Shown here piece by piece: positions 6,740 through 10,778 of a stretch of DNA of 10,778 nt (its first letter is position 1; every line of letters begins with the position of its first letter). The notes under the pieces were generated by a model. That model made no database searches, was not told the origin of the DNA, and saw nothing but the letters and a program-made list of their open reading frames with translations. Position numbers and translations under genes: made by a program. Source of the stretch: Actinomycetales bacterium (GTDB lineage Bacteria > Actinomycetota > Actinomycetes > Actinomycetales > Actinomycetaceae). The DNA lies in NCBI GenBank assembly GCA_012513625.1, contig JAAZBW010000297.1, positions 1 to 10,778 of the forward strand. Direction: 5' to 3'.

Positions 6740-8329
6740 TTACAGTCCGAGCCTGCGCCGGGCCGTCAGGTAGCCCCGCATCACGCGTGCCCACCCGTGC
6801 TCGGATATCCCGGGGGGCGCGGCGATTCCCAGGAGGCGCTGGACCGCGATGGTCTGCGACTCCGTGTACTTGGTGATCCCCTCGACGCCGTGGCGGCGAC
6901 CGAGGCCCGAGATCCCCATGCCCCCCATAGGCGCGGACGTGGATGCCCACGCGGCGGCGTAGCCGTCGTTCACGTTCACCGTGCCGCACCGGATCTGCTC
7001 GGCAATGCGGCGGCCGCGCACCGTGTTGCGGGTCCACACCGACGCGTTCAGCCCGTACTCCGTGTCGTTCGCCCGTTCCACGGCCTCCTCGTCGGAGGAA
7101 ACCCGGTAGAGGGAGACCACCGGCCCGAATGTCTCCTCGGCGTAGAGCGTGGCGGACTCGGGCACATCCCTGAGCACGGTGGGTGCGAAGGCGGTGGCAC
7201 TCACGTCCGGCAGGGCGTGGCCGCCGGCGAGCACGCGCGTACCCTTCTCAACGGCGTCCCGTACGTGCGACTGGACGGTCTGGAGCTGCGACGCCGAGGC
7301 GAGCGGGCCCATGTCCGCATCCCAGTCGAGCGTGGCGCCCACCGTCAGCGCGGAGACGGCCGCCGCAAAGGCCGGCACGAAGCGGTCCCAGATGCCGTCG
7401 TGGACGTAGATGCGCTCGATGGAGATGCAGAGCTGCCCAGAGTTGGAGAAGCAGGCCTTCACGGCCCCGCGTACGGTGCGGGCGAGGTTGGCGTCGTCGC
7501 AGACCACGAGCGGGTTCTTGCCACCGAGCTCTGCGGAGTAGCCGATGAGTGCCTCTCCGGCCTCGGCGCCCACCACCCGACCGGTAGCGGTCGATCCCGT
7601 GAACATCAGGTAGTCGGAGCCGGAGATCAGTGTGCCTCCGAGTTCCGAACCGGAGCCGGTCACCACCTGGAACGCGTCCCGCGGGACTCCGGCCTCCCAG
7701 AGGATCTCCGCCACCGCGAGTGCCGTCATGGGCGTGTTCCGGTCCGGCTTCAGGACCACGGTGTTGCCTGCGGCGAGTGCGGCGAGGGCGTCGGAGGCGA
7801 CCAGGGTGAACGGGTAGTTCCACGGCGCAATCACCGCCACCACACCCTTCGGAATGCGGCGCTCCGTGGTCTGGGTCAGCACCGGGATCGCGCCCGGGTG
7901 CCGTCGGTCGCGGAGGGCGGACGCCGCCGTGCGCGCGTAGTGGTGCGCTGTCATCGCCACGTCGGCCACCTCCTCGAACGCATCCGAGCGGGCCTTGCCG
8001 TTCTCGTACTGAATTAGGTCCAGCAGGGAGTTCTGGTACCGCCACACGAGGTCGTGCACGCGGGTCAGCACCTGCGTACGGAAGCCGATACCTGCCCACT
8101 CCCACGCCCGCTGGGCGGTGCGGGCGGTGGCGAGGGCGTGCGCGGCGTCGTCGGGGGTGCACACGGGCAGCTCCACGCCGGGGAGTCCGGTGAGCGGCGA
8201 GACCGCCCCGTGTGTGGAACGTTGGGCTCCGGGGGCGAGCGTCACGTGCGGGTGAGGCACGAGCGCGGCGACGGCGGCACGGTAGCGCTTCTCGAGGTCG
8301 ATGGCCGGGGCGGGGGGTGCGATGGTCAC
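6740..8329 (-). CDS. gabD2: Aldehyde dehydrogenase, GabD2-like succinate-semialdehyde dehydrogenase
   Basis: NAD(P)-dependent aldehyde dehydrogenase of 529 aa, oxidising an aldehyde to its acid. All active-site elements are present: N171 (APWNYPFTL), K194 (VLKPD), the nucleotide loop FTGSTATG (243-250), general base E267 (AELGGKNP), nucleophile C301 (SGQLCISIERIYV) and E399 (EETFGPV). The sequence closely resembles, from memory, mycobacterial GabD2 across its whole length, including the SIERIYV segment, the motif SAPMGGMGISGLGRRHG (465-481) and the extended C-terminal tail. The true substrate may be succinate semialdehyde or a longer aldehyde, so the symbol is tentative. GTG 8329 is chosen because AAGGAG lies 6 nt upstream. 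The SDR gene follows after 10 bp, suggesting successive alcohol and aldehyde oxidation. No other GABA-shunt gene is visible in the window. Confidence 0.9.
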   Translation of the reverse strand: MTIAPPAPAIDLEKRYRAAVAALVPHPHVTLAPGAQRSTHGAVSPLTGLPGVELPVCTPDDAAHALATARTAQRAWEWAGIGFRTQVLTRVHDLVWRYQNSLLDLIQYENGKARSDAFEEVADVAMTAHHYARTAASALRDRRHPGAIPVLTQTTERRIPKGVVAVIAPWNYPFTLVASDALAALAAGNTVVLKPDRNTPMTALAVAEILWEAGVPRDAFQVVTGSGSELGGTLISGSDYLMFTGSTATGRVVGAEAGEALIGYSAELGGKNPLVVCDDANLARTVRGAVKACFSNSGQLCISIERIYVHDGIWDRFVPAFAAAVSALTVGATLDWDADMGPLASASQLQTVQSHVRDAVEKGTRVLAGGHALPDVSATAFAPTVLRDVPESATLYAEETFGPVVSLYRVSSDEEAVERANDTEYGLNASVWTRNTVRGRRIAEQIRCGTVNVNDGYAAAWASTSAPMGGMGISGLGRRHGVEGITKYTESQTIAVQRLLGIAAPPGISEHGWARVMRGYLTARRRLGL

Positions 8330-8356
8330 GGACAGCTCCTTCGGTCTCCTCCCAGC

Positions 8357-8500
8357 CTACGCGTTCTGCAGGGTCATTCCTGCCTCGTTGAGGCTGGTCT
8401 CAGCCACCTGGGACCACTCGGACCCGGTACGGAAACCCGGGCAGGAGCAGCCGTGGAAGCACGGCGACTGCAGCGTGCATTCTCCGCGTGGGAACGTGAT
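8357..8500 (-). other. Cys-rich open frame upstream of the ALDH, no normal start
   Basis: A minus-strand frame ending in TAG at 8357-8359, 27 bp before the ALDH start, encodes a segment with the pattern C-x5-C-x3-C-x-C (CTLQSPCFHGCSC) and then a hydrophilic tail ending AGMTLQNA. About 80 percent of its codons end in G or C, like the neighbouring genes. However, no ATG, GTG or TTG occurs in frame between 8413 and the ATG at 8677, which lies inside zwf. A GGAG (8512-8509) sits 8 nt before an ATC codon at 8500. It may be a small metal-binding protein using a rare start, the remnant of a gene, or chance. I do not recognise the family. Confidence 0.25.
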
Positions 8501-8546
8501 CCCGTCCGCTCCGCGGCCTGTGCTCGCCCCACGCGCTGCTGGCGGC

Positions 8547-8552
8547 GATAAT
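8547..8552 (+). promoter_or_regulatory. -10 element for leaderless zwf transcription
   Basis: GATAAT matches the -10 consensus at five of six positions and lies in otherwise GC-rich DNA. If its last T is at -7, +1 falls on 8559, the first base of the zwf GTG codon. The -35 position with 17-bp spacing holds TCGCCC, which matches TTGACA at only three of six positions. The purine tract GAAGG ends one base before the GTG, too close to act as a Shine-Dalgarno sequence, which agrees with a leaderless message. Confidence 0.6.
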
Positions 8553-8558
8553 GAAGGT

Positions 8559-10073
8559 GTGACGAATCCACTGCGTGTGCCCGAGGACCGGCGGCTGCCC
8601 AGGATCGCGCCCCCCGCGGGGGTGGTGCTCTTCGGCGTGACGGGCGATCTCGCCCAGAGGAAGCTCCTGCCGGCCATCTACGACCTCTGGAACCGGGGCC
8701 TCCTCCCCCCGGCGTTCGCCCTCACGGGCTACGCCCGGCGGGACTGGACGCTGGACGAGTTCGTCCAGTTTGTGCGGAAGGCCGTGGAGGCGGGCGCCCG
8801 AACACCCTTCGATGAGCGCACGTGGCGGCACCTGGCAAACCGGATCCGTTTCGTCTCCGGTGACTTTGACGACGACGCGGCGTTCGACGAACTGGCGCGC
8901 ACCGTGGCCGAGGTGGACGAGGAACGCGGCACGCTCGGCAACCACGTGTTCTACCTTTCCGTGCCGCCGAGCTCGTTCGAAAAGGTCCTCGGCCAGCTCG
9001 AGCGCTCGGGCCTCTCCCGTTCCAACAACGGGGCATTCCGGCGTGTGGTGATCGAGAAGCCGTTCGGCAACGACCTCGCCTCCGCGCAGGAGCTCGACGC
9101 GGTGGTCTCCCGGGTCTTCCCAGAACAGTCCGTCTTCCGGATCGACCACTACCTCGGCAAGGAGACCGTCCAGAACCTCCTGGTCCTACGCTTTGCCAAC
9201 GGAATGTTCGAGCCCATCTGGAACGCGCACTACGTGGACCACGTCCAGATCACGATGGCCGAGGATATTGGCATCGGCTCGCGGGCCGGGTACTACGACG
9301 GTATCGGTGCCGCGCGGGACGTGATCCAGAACCACCTCCTCCAACTTCTCGCCCTCACCGCCATGGAGGAGCCCACCAGCTTCGGTGCCGCAGACCTCCG
9401 GGCCGAAAAGGTGAAGGTCCTCTCCGCGGTCCGGCTTCCCGAGGACCTCGACCGCCACACTGCCCGCGGCCAGTACGGCGGCGGCTGGCAGGGTGGACAG
9501 GAGGTGACCGGCTTCCTCGAGGAGGAGGGAATGAACCCGGACTCCACCACCGAGACGTTCGCTGCCATGCGGCTCGATATCCACACGCGGCGATGGGCGG
9601 GCGTGCCGTTCTACCTCCGCACCGGCAAGCGGCTCGGCCGCCGCGTGACCGAGATCGCCGTGGTGTTCAAGCGTGCTCCCTTCCTCCCCTTCGAGCAGTC
9701 GCAGACCGCGGAGCTCGGAGCCAACGCCCTCGTGATCCGGGTGCAACCGGACGAGGGCGTCACAATCCGCTTCGGCGCCAAGATCCCCGGCACCTCCATG
9801 GAGGTGCGGGACGTCACCATGGACTTTGGCTACGGCCACGCCTTCACCGAGAACTCCCCCGAGGCGTACGAGCGCCTCATCCTCGACGTGCTACTCGGCG
9901 ATCCGCCCCTCTTCCCGCTCCAGCGTGAGGTTGAGCTCTCCTGGCAGATCCTCGATCCGATCCTCGCCCACTGGAAGGGGCAACCGATCGAGTCCTACCG
10001 TCCGGGGTCCTGGGGGCCCGATTCCGCCGAGGCGATGCTCGCAGCCGATGGCCGCGAGTGGCGCCGCCCATAG
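8559..10073 (+). CDS. zwf: Glucose-6-phosphate 1-dehydrogenase
   Basis: Oxidises glucose 6-phosphate to 6-phosphogluconolactone with reduction of NADP+, the entry step of the oxidative pentose phosphate pathway. The 504-aa product is full length and shows the coenzyme motif GVTGDLAQRK (26-35), IEKPFG (165-170), the substrate-binding signature RIDHYLGKE (194-202, with D196 and H197), the catalytic histidine H259 in VIQNHLLQ, and FYLRTGKRL (351-359). The frame stays open upstream to 8301, but the extension shows no conservation. GTG 8559 starts a protein beginning MTNPLR, which matches the family's N-terminal NPLR...RLPRIA pattern. There is no usable Shine-Dalgarno sequence, and GATAAT is placed for a leaderless transcript. 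opcA follows after 9 bp in the same operon. Confidence 0.97.
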   Translation: MTNPLRVPEDRRLPRIAPPAGVVLFGVTGDLAQRKLLPAIYDLWNRGLLPPAFALTGYARRDWTLDEFVQFVRKAVEAGARTPFDERTWRHLANRIRFVSGDFDDDAAFDELARTVAEVDEERGTLGNHVFYLSVPPSSFEKVLGQLERSGLSRSNNGAFRRVVIEKPFGNDLASAQELDAVVSRVFPEQSVFRIDHYLGKETVQNLLVLRFANGMFEPIWNAHYVDHVQITMAEDIGIGSRAGYYDGIGAARDVIQNHLLQLLALTAMEEPTSFGAADLRAEKVKVLSAVRLPEDLDRHTARGQYGGGWQGGQEVTGFLEEEGMNPDSTTETFAAMRLDIHTRRWAGVPFYLRTGKRLGRRVTEIAVVFKRAPFLPFEQSQTAELGANALVIRVQPDEGVTIRFGAKIPGTSMEVRDVTMDFGYGHAFTENSPEAYERLILDVLLGDPPLFPLQREVELSWQILDPILAHWKGQPIESYRPGSWGPDSAEAMLAADGREWRRP

Positions 10074-10082
10074 GGAGCCGAG

Positions 10083-10778
10083 ATGCGCGTACACCTGAAG
10101 AACACCACCTCGTCCGCCATTGCGAGCGAGCTCATGCGGGTCCGTGAGGAGGGCGGGGTCGTGGCCCTGGGCCGCGTGCTCACCCTCATTGTGATGGCCC
10201 ACGGTCAGGAGAACGTGGAGAAGGCGATCCCCGCCACCAACGAGGCGTCCCGCGAGCACCCGGCGCGAGTGATCGTGGTGGACACCGACCAGCCCGCTCC
10301 GGCAGAGGGAAGTCCCACGGATTCACTCGACGCCGAGATCCGCGTGGGAGCGGACGCGGGGGCCTCCGAGGTGGTGCTGCTGCGCCCCCACGGCAAGGCG
10401 GGAGCCGAGCTCGACACCCTGGTCGGCCCCCTCCTCCTGCCGGACACCCCGATCGTGGCCCTGTGGGTGGGCAGGACCCCGAAGGATCCGGCGAACGAGC
10501 CGGTGGGCAGGATGGCGAGCCGCCGCATCACGGACATCATCGGCGCGGGGAAGGCGAGCAAGAGCCTGCGCCACCTCGCGCGTAACTACAAGCCGGGCGA
10601 TACGGACCTCGCGTGGGCTCGCATCACCCTGTGGCGGGCACTCCTCGCCTCCGTCCTCGACGGCAAGACGGACCGGGTGCAGTCCGTGGTCATCGAAGGC
10701 GACCAGAGCCGCCCATCCGTGGATCTCCTGGCGGGGTGGCTCCGCAGCTCGCTCGGGGTGCCGGCCACCACGCTGCAC
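10083..10778 (+). CDS. opcA: Glucose-6-phosphate dehydrogenase assembly protein OpcA, 5' part
   Basis: OpcA binds and activates or helps assemble G6PDH in actinobacteria and cyanobacteria. The window ends inside the gene: 232 codons are present and the frame is open to the last base. Recognisable OpcA segments are VVALGRVLTLIV (26-37), NEASREHPARVIVVD (53-67), DAEIRVGADAGASEVVLLR (83-101), the block LLLPDTPIVALW (117-128), ARNYKPGDTDLAWARITLWRA (about 165-185) and SVDLLAGWL (about 215-223). ATG 10083 has GGAG 5 nt upstream, overlapping the zwf TAG stop, so it is tightly coupled to zwf. The remaining C-terminal part, and a possible pgl, would lie beyond the right edge. Confidence 0.96.
   Translation, partial: MRVHLKNTTSSAIASELMRVREEGGVVALGRVLTLIVMAHGQENVEKAIPATNEASREHPARVIVVDTDQPAPAEGSPTDSLDAEIRVGADAGASEVVLLRPHGKAGAELDTLVGPLLLPDTPIVALWVGRTPKDPANEPVGRMASRRITDIIGAGKASKSLRHLARNYKPGDTDLAWARITLWRALLASVLDGKTDRVQSVVIEGDQSRPSVDLLAGWLRSSLGVPATTLH

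Noticed and set aside
6377..8017. 546-codon plus-strand open frame opposite the SDR and ALDH genes
   Set aside because: It crosses the junction of two well supported minus-strand genes and has no recognisable domains. It is a shadow of their codon bias.
8392..8405. Short inverted repeat GGCTG-GTCT-CAGCC between ALDH and zwf as an operator
   Set aside because: Five-base arms with no extension are expected by chance in GC-rich DNA, and the site lies within the Cys-rich frame. There is no support for a regulator.
8301..8558. In-frame 86-codon upstream extension of zwf
   Set aside because: It overlaps the ALDH start, has no family similarity and no ribosome binding site. The GTG at 8559 matches both the family N-terminus and the promoter position.

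Overview
The window looks like a chromosomal segment from a high-GC Actinomycetota bacterium, probably within or near Actinomycetales. The evidence is the gene order ctaB | tkt-tal ... zwf-opcA, which is typical of this phylum, the presence of opcA (an actinobacterial and cyanobacterial G6PDH partner), strongly G/C-ending codons, frequent GTG starts, and a leaderless-looking zwf promoter. I cannot name the genus from sequence alone.

Layout, left to right. Positions 1-392 hold no convincing gene. They contain a two-copy imperfect direct repeat (301-377) whose right end merges into a hairpin that probably terminates the leftward operon. On the minus strand, ctaB (heme O synthase) is followed after one stop codon and one further codon by a XerD-type tyrosine recombinase in the same reading frame. 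A 264-bp divergent intergenic region separates ctaB from the plus-strand pair tkt-tal (transketolase, transaldolase), which ends at a 13-bp perfect GC hairpin. Next is a minus-strand pair: a GabD2-like aldehyde dehydrogenase followed 10 bp later by a short-chain dehydrogenase. Finally, on the plus strand, zwf (G6PDH) and opcA (5' 232 codons only; cut by the window edge).

Function. tkt, tal, zwf and opcA make up most of the pentose phosphate pathway: zwf/opcA supply NADPH and 6-phosphogluconolactone through the oxidative branch, and tkt/tal interconvert sugar phosphates in the non-oxidative branch. In many relatives these genes lie in one co-directional run. Here the run is split by the oppositely oriented ALDH-SDR pair, so zwf-opcA must have its own promoter. 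The sequence supplies one: GATAAT placed so that transcription would start exactly at the zwf GTG. The SDR and ALDH are tightly coupled and could carry out consecutive oxidations (alcohol to aldehyde to acid), but their substrate is not evident.

I found no CRISPR array, transposon, tRNA, rRNA or defence system, and most of the window is ordinary central metabolism. The points most worth a second look are the leaderless zwf promoter, the ALDH-SDR insertion, a Cys-rich frame without a normal start just upstream of the ALDH, the paired repeat at 301-377, a Glu in place of the usual metal-binding Asp of transketolase, and the in-frame ctaB-TGA-xerD junction.
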